DNA from: an uncultured Candidatus Competibacteraceae bacterium | Lineage (GTDB): Bacteria > Pseudomonadota > Gammaproteobacteria > Competibacterales > Competibacteraceae | Assembly: GCA_937872125.1 (NCBI GenBank) | Contig: CALMNY010000181.1 | Coordinates: 1-31,515, forward strand | Reading direction: 5' to 3' | Length of the DNA stretch: 31,515 bases | Shown: piece by piece, positions 1-8,138 of the stretch | Position numbering within the stretch: position 1 is the first letter of the stretch | Layout: each line of letters begins with the position of its first letter | Notes under the pieces: model-generated | The model's database searches: none | Told to the model about the DNA's origin: nothing | What the model saw: the letters and a program-made list of their open reading frames with translations, nothing else | Program-made: the position numbers and the translations under genes

Positions 1-286
1 CCACATAGGCTTCCACCTGCGACCTGAGTTTCTGGCCGGGGTGGAAGGTCACGACCCGCCGCGCCGTAATGGGGATTTTCTCGCCCGTCTTGGGATTGCG
101 TCCCGGACGCTCTTTCTTCTCGCGCAGATCGAAATTACCGAATCCGGACAGCTTCACCGGCTCGCCTCGCCCCAGGGCAACCCGGATCTCCTCGAAGAAC
201 AGCTCCACCACGTCCTTGGCCTCGTGTTTAGTGAGGCCGATTTGCTCGAGGAGGTAGTCGACCATGTCCGCCTTCGTGAGTGCCAT
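1..286 (-). CDS. ihfA: Integration host factor subunit alpha (5' part of gene; C-terminus cut by window edge)
   Basis: IHF alpha pairs with IHF beta to bind and sharply bend specific DNA sites in recombination, replication initiation and transcription. The 95 visible codons start [20 protein letters not shown], contain the family stretch [13 protein letters not shown], and the beta-arm [12 protein letters not shown] with the proline that intercalates into DNA. They end at SQVEAYV, only a few residues short of the usual length of about 99. The ATG at 286 is the only one that gives the conserved N-terminus. The alpha rather than beta assignment rests on the MALTKADM start and the GRNPKTGE arm, as seen by eye. 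In many chromosomes ihfA follows pheT; what lies beyond the window edge here cannot be seen. Confidence 0.95.
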   Translation of the reverse strand, partial: MALTKADMVDYLLEQIGLTKHEAKDVVELFFEEIRVALGRGEPVKLSGFGNFDLREKKERPGRNPKTGEKIPITARRVVTFHPGQKLRSQVEAYV

Positions 287-299
287 CGCATCAATCTCT

Positions 300-1098
300 C
301 CGTGTTGCTCCAAGTTCCCGGCAATTTTACAAGCATTTAGCCGAGGATACCCGCTTATCCCTCCATTTTCTGTTTCCCCCCGTCCGTCCCACGTCTGTCC
401 CCTGGGAAACCCCCTCACCACACCTCCCCATCCGGCCACTCGAACGGCTTCACCGGATACCCCAGCACCTGGGCGTGGTAGCGAGAGTTCGCCTCCATCT
501 CCCGCGTCCACTTCCCGGCCTGGATGTCCACCAACGACAGGACCGGACGCTCCTCTGACCTCGTAGGCGCCCCGCCAGGCCGACGGGCGCCCAGGGGGTA
601 ACCCTTTCCGCGCCCGGTTGGCTGATGAGTCCTGGCCCCGCAGCGAGGGCAAGGTGGTTGGGGTGTCATGGGGAGCGAGGAGGCGGCGGCAGGGGGAAGA
701 GGTCTGCTGCGGGCAGGCGAGGGGTGGAGAGATGAGCGTGAGTACGCCGTGCGCGCGCTGGTGTCGCTAAACGCATGATTGGGTTTGGCTGGAGAAATGC
801 GGATGACAGCAGATACGCGATCGGGCGGACGGGGGGGCTCTAACGCGTGATCAGGTTTTTTTTGCTGACAGCGGGGAAGTTGAGGCTAGATCGGGTAGGT
901 TGTGGTCGGGCTGGTGCCAGTTTGGTGTCTCACCATGGCAGGAAAATTTTCGTTGTAGCTGAAGGTTGGCTTGGTTGGTCCCCATTCACAACGCTTCACC
1001 AGATCTGGACTTGTTCCTCGCCTGCTTGGTTTGGTTAGCCAGCCCTAGGTGATGGGGCTATCGCTTGGCTTTGTCCAACCTCAACCTGGAGAAACGAT
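300..1098. other. Gene-poor stretch
   Basis: About 800 bases upstream of the AlpA-like gene hold one possible small gene (415-669, minus) and otherwise no convincing coding sequence. From about 770 to 1080 the base composition is visibly less GC-rich and has G/T-rich runs. It contains two loosely similar stretches (around 770-830 and 840-895), each starting with a variant of ctaacgcatgat and ending in gatcggg, which may be decayed copies of one sequence. I see no tRNA and no clear promoter. Confidence 0.4.
415..669 (-). CDS. Small hypothetical protein with one CxxC motif
   Basis: An 84-residue reading frame with a PCPRCG motif near the N-terminus, suggestive of half a zinc knuckle. Its C-terminal half ([20 protein letters not shown], ending EWPDGEVW) reads like real, non-repetitive protein. 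The middle is Gly/Arg/Pro rich and could be frame noise. No good ribosome binding site precedes the ATG at 669. I do not recognise a family. It may be a small mobile-element gene or the remnant of a longer one. Confidence 0.4.
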   Translation of the reverse strand: MTPQPPCPRCGARTHQPTGRGKGYPLGARRPGGAPTRSEERPVLSLVDIQAGKWTREMEANSRYHAQVLGYPVKPFEWPDGEVW

Positions 1099-1320
1099 AT
1101 GCAAACTCAACCCACTCCCTCCTGGAAACTCTTGCGCGCGCCGATGGTGATCGCCATCACTTCCTACAGCCGGGCCTCTATCTACCGCCCAGTCAGGGAG
1201 GGAAAATTCCCGCCCCCCGTCAAACTTGGCAACGGGCAAGGCGGGGCCGTTGCCTGGCGGTCAGATGAGATCTTTGATTGGGTCAAGACTCGCCAGGAAG
1301 GCCGAGCATGGTCCCAATGA
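1099..1320 (+). CDS. AlpA-family (MerR-like HTH) phage/plasmid regulator
   Basis: A 73-residue protein containing SRASIYRPVREGKFPPPVKL followed by AVAWRSDEIFDWVKTR. This is the helix-turn-helix plus wing pattern of AlpA / CP4-57-type regulators, whose usual form is SRSTIYR..EGKFP.PVKLG...RW...EI..W. Such proteins typically activate excisionase or integrase genes of prophages and integrative elements. The start at 1099 is supported by GGAG eight bases upstream. The part before the HTH is short, but the overall length is usual for the family. No integrase lies next to it in this window, so its target is unknown. A hairpin at 1467-1489 may end its transcript. Confidence 0.8.
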   Translation: MQTQPTPSWKLLRAPMVIAITSYSRASIYRPVREGKFPPPVKLGNGQGGAVAWRSDEIFDWVKTRQEGRAWSQ

Positions 1321-1466
1321 TTCCCAGGTAATGACCCCTTGCGCCTGATCCGCCCGCCAGGGGCATCCTGACTCTGGTTCGGCGCGGCCCGGCCTCTGGT
1401 CCTCACCCTGGGGGCAGATCCAACGAGCGCCGCCCCGTGGCGCCTCGCTCCCTTTCATCACACCGT

Positions 1467-1496
1467 GGGTCCTCAGAAGATGAGGACCCCTTTCTT
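1467..1496 (+). terminator. Hairpin followed by T-rich tract
   Basis: A perfect 8-bp inverted repeat (GGGTCCTC, 7-nt loop, GAGGACCC) is followed by CTTTCTT, the form of a Rho-independent terminator on the plus strand. It lies about 150 bases after the AlpA-like stop codon. The T-tract is interrupted. Confidence 0.45.
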
Positions 1497-1719
1497 CCCA
1501 TGCGCCGCCAGGGTACATACAAGCTGCCTGGCAGCTCCCCGTTTGGCCACTGGGCAGGCATTTTTGTGCTGGCGTACCTGCTAACATAACATGCCTTAAC
1601 CCCCGCCATCGTTACCCAAGGCGTTACCCATACTGTCATTCTTATCTGAATTTGTTCGGCAAAACATTGTCAACTCTATGATATTTAATAACTAACTAGC
1701 GTCCGGCGGCAGAGAAAAA

Positions 1720-1956
1720 CTAGACGCCATAGGGGGGTATCAGTAGCCGCCAGTAGGGGGTGTCCGGGTAACGCCAGGGCCGGAACCAGACCATGCTGCC
1801 ATAGCCCAGGGCGCCGAGGGCGATGCCGATGAGCCCGGCCAGCCATTGTCCCTGGACCAGGAACGCCACCGCCATCGCTGGTAGCCACAGGAAGGCGCCG
1901 GCGAAGCCGCCGAGCCAGCCGGCCTTTTCACCCCGCCGCGTGTCCGCCATGGTCAT
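1720..1956 (-). CDS. Small two-helix membrane protein
   Basis: A 78-residue protein with a short charged N-terminus (MTMADTRRGEKAG), then two hydrophobic segments (about residues 14-35 and 38-57). It ends in an aromatic, proline-rich tail (WFRPWRYPDTPYWRLL). The pattern predicts an inner-membrane protein with both termini on the cytoplasmic side. Family not recognised. The C-terminus stops soon after the tail, where related-looking membrane proteins often continue into another helix, so a shortened gene is possible. It follows ssb on the same strand after about 317 bases. Confidence 0.6.
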   Translation of the reverse strand: MTMADTRRGEKAGWLGGFAGAFLWLPAMAVAFLVQGQWLAGLIGIALGALGYGSMVWFRPWRYPDTPYWRLLIPPYGV

Positions 1957-2273
1957 TGCCTACGCCGGGCCACCGCACCCATCAGGCCCCGGGCGGGCCG
2001 GAGTGCTTGGAACCTACCCTCAGGCGGGCGTGGATACCCGCGTGCCGGGTAAGGTGACCCCCGATCCACTGGCCACCCGCGGCAGCCCGGCGTGCCGGTC
2101 ACCCGCAGGACGGAAGGCGGACACCCGCTGAGGGGCGAATTCCACCGCGACCCCGCCTGTAGTTCACCTACCCCCGGAGGGGTAATAAACTTTACAAAAG
2201 ACTTGGCCTGCAAATGACATGGCCCGCATTAGCGGACCATGAGTTTGTTTCATATGATTTTTTTAAGCTTTCT
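1957..2273. other. Intergenic region downstream of ssb
   Basis: No supported gene. A frame on the minus strand (1953-2213) is proline/arginine rich and lacks family features. A short GC-rich palindrome (acccctccgggggt, about 2170-2183) may be a transcript-end hairpin. The 60 bases next to ssb are AT-rich. Confidence 0.4.
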
Positions 2274-2735
2274 CTAGAAGGGGATATCATCAAAATTGTC
2301 CAAGTCGGGGGCCGCCGCGGGCGCTCCGCCGCGACCCTGCCCCCCGCCCGACGCCGCCGTGGGCGCACCGCCGCCGCCCTCGCCACTGCCCCGCCCGTCG
2401 AGCATCTGCAGGGTGGTGCCGAGCCCGCCGACCACGATCTCGGTGGTGTAGCGATCCTGACCGCTCTGATCCTGCCACTTGCGCGTGTGCAGCTTACCTT
2501 CCAGATACACCTTGGAACCCTTGTGGAGGTAGTTTTTGACCACCTCGGCGAGCTTGCCGCGGATGACGACCCGGTGCCATTCCGTGCGCTCCTGGGGTTC
2601 CCCGCTGTTACGGTCCTTCCAGGTCTCGCTGGTGGCGACACTCAGGTTCGCCACGCCATCCCCACTGGGAAAATACCGCACTTCCGGGTCGGCGCCCAAA
2701 TTGCCAATGAGAATGACTTTATTGACACCAGACAT
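2274..2735 (-). CDS. ssb: Single-stranded DNA-binding protein
   Basis: SSB coats single-stranded DNA and recruits replication and repair enzymes through its C-terminal tip. The 153-residue protein opens [20 protein letters not shown] and contains the OB-fold signatures [16 protein letters not shown] and [17 protein letters not shown] within residues 1-110. A Gly/Ala-rich disordered linker follows, and the protein ends in the acidic tip DNFDDIPF. All expected parts are present, so it should be functional. AGGA lies upstream of the ATG. It starts about 50 bases after the end of cas5e, on the same strand. On this possible mobile element it may be an extra copy alongside a chromosomal ssb, which cannot be tested from the window. 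Confidence 0.97.
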   Translation of the reverse strand: MSGVNKVILIGNLGADPEVRYFPSGDGVANLSVATSETWKDRNSGEPQERTEWHRVVIRGKLAEVVKNYLHKGSKVYLEGKLHTRKWQDQSGQDRYTTEIVVGGLGTTLQMLDGRGSGEGGGGAPTAASGGGQGRGGAPAAAPDLDNFDDIPF

Positions 2736-2786
2736 GGTTTTTTTAATCCTGTGTTGGTTGCGATGAATTGGGGCGACGACCGCTCC

Positions 2787-3533
2787 TCAGCGGAGGGATT
2801 TGGCCGCGCGCTCGGGTATGGGGATGGCCGGTAGCGCCGGGTGAGGCGGGACAGAATTATCCCAGAAAACTGCGTATTCCTCGGCGTCGATCTCCACCCC
2901 GACGGCAAAGAGTGGCATGGTTGCCTGCGGTTCCTGCCAGGGGACGAGATCGAGCGCCAGCATCAGGGCCTGGTCCAGGGTGAGCTTGGGGGCTTTCTTG
3001 CCATAGAGGGCGCGGTAGCGGCGTTGGGCATGGGCCCGCAAAGCCTTCATCTCCGCTTCCAGCAACGGTCGGACCAAGGGGCAGGACCGGCGGCCCAGAT
3101 AGGGGGTATAGCGCGGCTGGTTCACGGCCGCGACGACCTCCTTGTGACGAAAGCGCGCGTCCGGGCGGAACGCCAGGGCCACGGTGAAGCTGGCATCGCA
3201 CAGATATTCCCGGCGCGTGACCAGCGGATAGGGGCTCAGCTGGCCGTCCGCCCGGCGCACCGGGGATACGGTGTGGAAATCGGTAATGATCGAGGCCCCA
3301 TAGGGGCGGTGGGGGTCCTGATCGGCACGTACCGCCAGGCGGAATGACGCATCCAGGGCGCAGAGTTCCGCCCGCTGTTGTCCGTCGATGCCGAGACAGG
3401 CGCCCAGCAGCCCGACCAGGCCGGAGCGGGTGGGGAAGGGCCGCACCGGCCGGCAGGTTTCCAGGGTATGGTCACCCCAGGCCTGCATCGGCCCGACCAG
3501 TTTGAGGAGCAGGAAGCGGGACATGGCCGTCAT
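2787..3533 (-). CDS. cas5e: Type I-E CRISPR Cascade subunit Cas5e (CasD)
   Basis: Cas5e caps the 5' handle of crRNA in the type I-E Cascade complex. The frame is intact, about 248 residues, a normal family length. The N-terminus [19 protein letters not shown] is the Cas5 RAMP signature. Further marks are [16 protein letters not shown] (the Gly-rich loop region), [27 protein letters not shown] and [12 protein letters not shown]. The ATG at 3533 forms a TGATG overlap with the ancestral stop of cas7e, which favours it over the ATG at 3524. It is the only undamaged member of the remnant operon, and no cas6e, cas1 or cas2 follows; ssb lies about 50 bases downstream. Without intact Cas7 and Cas8 it cannot form a normal Cascade. 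Confidence 0.93.
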   Translation of the reverse strand: MTAMSRFLLLKLVGPMQAWGDHTLETCRPVRPFPTRSGLVGLLGACLGIDGQQRAELCALDASFRLAVRADQDPHRPYGASIITDFHTVSPVRRADGQLSPYPLVTRREYLCDASFTVALAFRPDARFRHKEVVAAVNQPRYTPYLGRRSCPLVRPLLEAEMKALRAHAQRRYRALYGKKAPKLTLDQALMLALDLVPWQEPQATMPLFAVGVEIDAEEYAVFWDNSVPPHPALPAIPIPERAAKSLR

Positions 3534-4774
3534 CACTGGCCGTCCCGGACGATCCACTGTTCGAGCGCATCGAGGCTGGCAGCACCGCCCGGCCCTCCAG
3601 CGGCACGCGGAAGCACACGGCCATCGGGTCGGTCCGGCTGTACATCCGCTGCATGTCGTCCCAATAGGCGAGCAGTCGGGCGGCGGAGGGTTGCAGGAAG
3701 CCACCCTTGGCCTTGACCGGGTTCTCGAAGGCAGTGGCCAGGGATAGGGGTGTTTGACTGAAACTGGCGAGGACCAGATCGGCGTGGTTATACGCAGCGA
3801 AGGCGCTCTGCTTGCTGCTGGGCACCTCGGTCGCCAGCAGATGGGCCACATGGCGGGCAACCTTCAGCGCCCGGGCGCGGGGCGCGGCGCCCAGATTGCG
3901 CTGCAAGGTCCCCAGATCGAGGCAGGCGTAGCGATAGAACACGCCGGTGGAAAATTCCTGGGTCGAGATGTGCCCGGCGCCCTGCTCGTCGAGGTCATCC
4001 ATCGCCGTGAACCAGTCGATATCGGGCTCGCTGGAATGGGTGGTGAACGCGTGCGCGACGGACAGCGCCGCATGCACCGTGGTCATCAGGCCCGAGGTGG
4101 CCATGCGCCCGGAGACCGCGATATCGACCCTGATTGAAGGCCTGGCTGGTCGCCGGCGCCTGCCCCCGCAGCTGGCGGACAATTTTCTTGTCGAGCTCTT
4201 CCTCTTCCAGCGCGCGCAGACTGGGCGGCGCTTTCGCCGGCTTGGTCTTCGCCTTGGCGTATTTCTCCAGCAGTTGGGCGTGACGGGCGGCGATTTTGGC
4301 GCATTCCTCCGCCGGCAACCCCTCGTCGAGCACCCGGGCCACCCGGCCACACAGTTCGCGGATCTCGACCACGCACCAGGGGGCCACGGCCTGTCCCTTT
4401 TCGCCCGCTGCCGCGGCATCCTCCGCGGCCGGGTCCGGCGCCTCCGCCTTCTCCTCCTCCGCCGGCACGCTGGCATTGGTGACGAACAGCCGGGCCGTCC
4501 GGCTGATGACCGCTTCCTCAAACTCGCCGGCCAACTGCGCCTGCAGGTGATCGGTGATCAGGGCGAGGTTACGGCTGCGGAAACTGGGCGTGCCGAGATG
4601 CACGCGATAGTATTCCGAGCGCCTCATCACCCGTTTCAGGGCCTGGCTGGTGATGCGCGTGCGCCGCACGCCGCCATACAGGACGGTCTTCTGCATCCCC
4701 AGGTCATCGCGGTTGAGGCAGGAAGCGTTATGCGAGATCAGGACGCTCAGGTTCAGATAGTTGTAGGCATTCAT
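3533..4774 (-). pseudogene. cas7e: Cas7e (CasC/Cse4) Cascade backbone subunit, two frameshifts
   Basis: Cas7e forms the six-copy backbone of type I-E Cascade. The start MNAYNYLNLSVLISHNASCL is typical, with AGGAAA upstream of the ATG at 4774. Reading passes through TRITSQALKRVMR and an Ala/Glu-rich middle to TSQAFNQ. There one extra G in a GGG run (CCC on plus, 4128-4130) shifts the frame; removing it joins directly to the family stretch [13 protein letters not shown], then [20 protein letters not shown] and [15 protein letters not shown] second shift near 3585-3588 separates PLEGRA from the expected end [14 protein letters not shown] and stop at 3533. Both breaks lie inside conserved sequence. 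Programmed frameshifting is not known for cas7, so decay is the simplest reading; base-call errors are the alternative. Confidence 0.9.
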
Positions 4775-4793
4775 TGGCGGGTTTCCTGGCGGG

Positions 4794-6351
4794 TCAGGCC
4801 GCGGCGCGGCGCGGCGGGTGGGTGAAATAACCCTGCAGAATGCGGCGCTTGGCGGCTTCGCCCCAGAACAGCCGCACCGGCGCGAACGTGCCCCGGTCGA
4901 GCCGCAGTTCGGCGTGGATGAGTAACCGGCGCAGGGCGTGGAGATCCTCATCGGCGTGGGCGCGCACGGTATGGTGATACGGGGCCACGGCCTGCTCGAA
5001 CAGGGTGTAGGCCAGGCGGATGACCGCGTCGTTGAATTCCAGCATGGCCCGCTGGCGCTCGCGGCGGGTCATCTCGGTGAACAGCGCATCCACCAGGGAG
5101 CGGCTGCCGTGGTCGAACTGCTGCTCGACCGCGTTCTGGAGTGAGGCGCCCAGTTGCTTGCTGGCGTAAAACACCTGTCCGCGAAGGATGTTGCGCACCG
5201 CCTGGGCGAAGGTCTGCCCGGCCTCCAGCTGGCGGCTGCCGGCATGGTCGGGCCAGTGGAGCGGCAGGGTGAACACCTTGTGGCGCCGTTCGCGCACCCG
5301 GCTTTGCCGGGTGCGATACCCGGACACCAGCAGGCGGATCAGCAGGGTCTCCGGGTGCTGCGCCTGGCCCTGCTGCACGACCAGGGCGGGCTGATCGGTG
5401 CTGCCGGCCTGGAGATAGTGATTCAGCTGATGCCAGGTGGGCGTGCTGGTGTTGAAGATGCGGTAGCGCACCCGGACCGGCGCGCCTGGTGGAGGTCCCC
5501 CTGCTGCGTGCTGTGGGGGTGGAGCCAGCAGCCCTTGACGCCAAAGGCAAAGGGCGCTTTGTTAAACGCCGGGACCAGGCGCGGGCTGTCGCCCTGACAG
5601 GCTTCGCAGCGCCCGCCCGCCGCCGTGGGCAGGAGTTCGACGTGGTGCGGTTGCCAGAACAGGCCGCGGATCAACCCGATCTCCGCGGCGCGATACGTGG
5701 TCTGACGGCGCAGGGGGGTCGATCCAGGTCGGCGCCACCGGGTCCGTGGCCAGCGGGTAGTGCTGGCGGAGGGTGTCCTGGGACAGGACGTTGAGCCAGA
5801 TCGTTTCGCGCAGGTGGCGCCCGGCGAGCAGGGTGATGATCGGTCCGTTGCCGCGCCGGGGGTTCTTGAAGCCCCCACCGAAACTGGGCGCGACACTGGC
5901 CTGATTGAACAGGGCAATGGACTTGCAGCGCGGGCAGACGTGGCGGATGGCGTCAACCGGGTTGAGAAAGGTCGGGGTGATCCCTGCGGGAGGCCGACAA
6001 ACAGTTTCTGGATCGGGTCGGCTCCGTGGCCGGCACGCCGCGGGTTTGCAAAAACGGGGTCTGGGGATGAAACAGCTCGAACCAGTGGCGGTAGTCGCGG
6101 ACCGTGGCGCGATACTCCGCCGGGGTCAGTGGGGTGCGCAGCCGCCGATGATAAGCGGCGCCATCGGCGGGGGTGAACAGGGTCCGGGTCAGGGCGCTGA
6201 GCAGCTGCAGGGCGGCGGCTTCCATGTCATCCCCCGCCAGGGACAGGGTGCGCGGCGTGTCTTGGGTCAGCAGGCTTGCGAGATCGATATCGCGGATCTC
6301 ACCGGGCTCATGCACAGGAATTCAGGGGTCATCCAGCAGGTTCAGCAGCAC
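4794..6351 (-). pseudogene. cas8e: Cas8e (CasA/Cse1) large subunit, multiply disrupted
   Basis: Cas8e recognises the PAM and recruits Cas3 in type I-E. The canonical N-terminus MNLLxDPWIPV reads here NLLDDP-stop-IPVHEPGE: the Trp codon is TGA (6322-6324), and no ATG precedes it (CTG or GTG only). Four frame changes follow: near 6020 (one base lost, ATEP to DPIQKLFVGLP), near 5982 (one G lost, then TPTFLNPVDAIRHVCPRCKS), at a C6 run 5713-5718 (one extra base, TWIDP to LRRQTTYRAAEIGLIRGLF) and near 5480-5486. The last frame, YRIFNTSTPTWHQL to the C-terminal helical bundle, is open to 4794. All blocks are present in order, so the decay is recent. cas11 (cse2), normally between cas8e and cas7e, is absent: only about 20 bases separate them. 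Confidence 0.9.
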
Positions 6352-6468
6352 CTCACCCGGTCGTCAGACCGTGACGGGGAAACAGGGCGCCACGCGCCCG
6401 CCAGCGGTGGGCATGACGCGTGGCGTCAGAAATTGGCGGACGCCTGGGGCGCCCGCGGGGGGGCTGGC

Positions 6469-7107
6469 TTAGAAGGCGTAACGCACGCCGGCGAACAGGT
6501 TGTGGGAGGCGTTGGTGATCTCGACGTCCTTGTCCCAGGGGCCGCCGGAAGAGAAGCGCAGGTCCTCGGTGGCGGCATAGCGGTAACCGGCGTCTAGATT
6601 CAGCTGCGGATTGACCGCAAAGCTCACGCCGAGGCTCAGGTGATAGGCGAAGACCACATCATTGTTATCCCAGTGTTCGCCACCTTCCAGAGCGAAGTCA
6701 TTAAGCCGCACTTTGGCCAGGCCGACACCGCCGCCGAGGAAGGGGCTGAACTTGGTGCCGGTGGGGATATCGTAAAAGGCGCTGGCGAGGAAGGCGGTGC
6801 TGCTTACGTCGCCGTTCATCTTCGCTTCCGCGCCCATCATCTGCACTTTGTCGAGGTCGTTCTTCTGATAGGCCAGGCCGGCCTCGAAGCGCAGGCCATT
6901 GGCCAGCTGGTAGCCAAGGCCGGCGCTCAGCCCCAGGCCGCCATCGAAGCTAAAGTCCGCCCGTTCCGTGCCCGGGGCGGAGAGTTCGGCATCCACGGGC
7001 AACGACAGGCCGAGGGTGCCGGCGACATAGGGCCCGGGCGCACTCAGCGCGGCGCCGGACAGGGCGGAGAGGATGGCCAGAGTGGCGAGTTTGGGCATGA
7101 AGTTCAT
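6469..7107 (-). CDS. Outer-membrane beta-barrel porin-like protein
   Basis: A 212-residue exported protein. Its signal peptide is about residues 1-23, with cleavage after ALSA. Amphipathic beta strands alternate throughout and it ends in an aromatic C-terminal strand (SHNLFAGVRYAF), the signal read by the BAM machinery. Glycine-rich strand motifs (GLGLSAGLGYQLANGLRFEA, PFLGGGVGLAKV) fit the 8-stranded OMP_b-brl / OmpA-like barrel group. It follows a paralogue by 46 bases on the same strand (both end SHNLxAGxRxAF), so the two likely form one operon. AGGA precedes the ATG. The ligand or role is unknown. Confidence 0.85.
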   Translation of the reverse strand: MNFMPKLATLAILSALSGAALSAPGPYVAGTLGLSLPVDAELSAPGTERADFSFDGGLGLSAGLGYQLANGLRFEAGLAYQKNDLDKVQMMGAEAKMNGDVSSTAFLASAFYDIPTGTKFSPFLGGGVGLAKVRLNDFALEGGEHWDNNDVVFAYHLSLGVSFAVNPQLNLDAGYRYAATEDLRFSSGGPWDKDVEITNASHNLFAGVRYAF

Positions 7108-7153
7108 GAGTCGTGTTCCTGTATCAGGGTGGAGAAAGTGGCGCGGATCGCGT

Positions 7154-7798
7154 TCAGAAAGCGAACCGCAAACCGGCGTAAAGGTTATGGCTGGCGTGGC
7201 TCATGTCCGCCTGTTCCAGCGGCAGTTCGGCAGTGGCGTAATAGCGGTAGCCGAGGTCCAGTTTGACCTCGGGTGTCAGGTGGTAACTGGCGCCCAGGCC
7301 CAGCTGATAGGCAAAGACCGTCGTCCGCTCCGTGACGGCCTCCGCCGTGGCGCCGCTGCGAACCTGCGCGTCGTCGATCACGACCCAGGCCACGCCCAAA
7401 CCGCCCCCGATATACGGGGTGAAGGGGGTGGGGTTGTGCAGATCGTAATAGGCGCTGCCCAGCACGGAAAACCGGCGGGCATCGCCCCGGCGGTTGTGCG
7501 GTTCGAGGGCGAAAGCGAATTTCGACAACGGCGTGGTCTGGTAGCCCAGTTCCCCCTCCAGGCGCACCCGCTCCGTGAGGTGAAAGCCCACGGCCGCGCT
7601 CACTGCCGCCCCCGGGTACAGGTCGCGATGCGCCGTCTCACCTCCGGGATACGTCAGCCGCGCCACGGCGGGATACGCCAGACCCAATTGCAGACTGGCG
7701 TAGCTTTCCGCCTGCACGGTTTGCAGGCCGCTCAGGAGGACGAGCGCGGCCGTCATCGGGCGGATGGAGCGCGGATTTTCCGGGCGGGTGAGGGGCAT
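7154..7798 (-). CDS. Outer-membrane beta-barrel protein, paralogue of the downstream gene
   Basis: A 214-residue barrel protein from the ATG at 7798. Arg residues precede the hydrophobic stretch MTAALVLLSGLQTVQA, which looks like a signal peptide cleaved before ESYASLQLG. Strand motifs TPYIGGGLGVAWV and FAYQLGLGASYHL and the final strand HASHNLYAGLRFAF match its neighbour closely in plan, indicating tandem duplication. No good ribosome binding site precedes 7798; an internal ATG at 7756 would give a shorter, poorly charged signal. A perfect palindrome (TGGGT-5-ACCCA, 7817-7831) lies in the leader, and a fourfold TGACC repeat lies about 70-100 bases upstream, suggesting tight control. Confidence 0.82.
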   Translation of the reverse strand: MPLTRPENPRSIRPMTAALVLLSGLQTVQAESYASLQLGLAYPAVARLTYPGGETAHRDLYPGAAVSAAVGFHLTERVRLEGELGYQTTPLSKFAFALEPHNRRGDARRFSVLGSAYYDLHNPTPFTPYIGGGLGVAWVVIDDAQVRSGATAEAVTERTTVFAYQLGLGASYHLTPEVKLDLGYRYYATAELPLEQADMSHASHNLYAGLRFAF

Positions 7799-7870
7799 AA
7801 GCGACAGGTTGACCGGTGGGTAAATAACCCAACATGTCGCTATCCTATCAGATGGTTTTGTCGGGTTTAC

Positions 7871-7905
7871 TGACCGGTACTGACCAAATCTGACCGGTCC
7901 TGACC
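7871..7905. promoter_or_regulatory. Four TGACC repeats with exact 10-bp spacing (probable operator)
   Basis: TGACC begins at 7871, 7881, 7891 and 7901, one helical turn apart. A related TTGACCGGT occurs at 7809-7817. The array sits about 75 bases upstream of the barrel-protein operon, between it and the divergent PIN/NYN gene. Phased direct repeats of this kind are typical of sites bound cooperatively by a transcription factor on one DNA face. The binding protein is unknown. Confidence 0.6.
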
Positions 7906-8066
7906 GCCGGTTGTCGGTCGCTTGCCGACCGTTGGCGCCCGGGAGCACGACTGCGCCGCGCTGGCCCGCCGTCCCCACCCCAGCGCCGGCGCTAGCCGCC
8001 GCCCCACGGTGCGCAACGCCGCACCGGCGGCAGGCGGCTGACTCAAGTCCCGTTTCCCGCTGGCAT

Positions 8067-8076
8067 CATTACCGAC
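8067..8076 (+). promoter_or_regulatory. CATTACCGAC motif, copy 1 (upstream of PIN/NYN gene)
   Basis: An exact CATTACCGAC followed by a run of T and TATCAT, pointing toward the plus-strand gene at 8139. It is one of six identical intergenic copies in the window. TATCAT at 8083-8088 could be a -10 element, although the spacing to a -35 is poor here. Confidence 0.6.
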
Positions 8077-8138
8077 TTTTTTTTATCATAGCGACGCCGT
8101 GGCTCCCACAGCCGCCTCCCCCTCACCGGACCACCCCC

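Noticed and set aside
847..1038. Plus-strand 63-residue frame
   Set aside because: Sits in G/T-rich low-complexity sequence without a ribosome site or recognisable protein character.
1953..2213. Minus-strand 86-residue frame after ssb
   Set aside because: Proline/arginine-rich composition with no family features; probably intergenic.
3281..3291. Near-match CATTACCGAT inside cas5e
   Set aside because: It differs at the last base and encodes the conserved ASIITDFHT segment, so it is explained by coding.
3533..6351. Programmed frameshifting as the explanation for cas7e and cas8e
   Set aside because: Several shifts of different sense plus a nonsense codon and a lost start cannot be a single recoding event.
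2841..6597. Long plus-strand frames across the cas remnant and similar antisense frames across dnaE, recA, pyrG-like and nucleotidase genes
   Set aside because: High-GC shadows of the minus-strand genes, low complexity and without family motifs.
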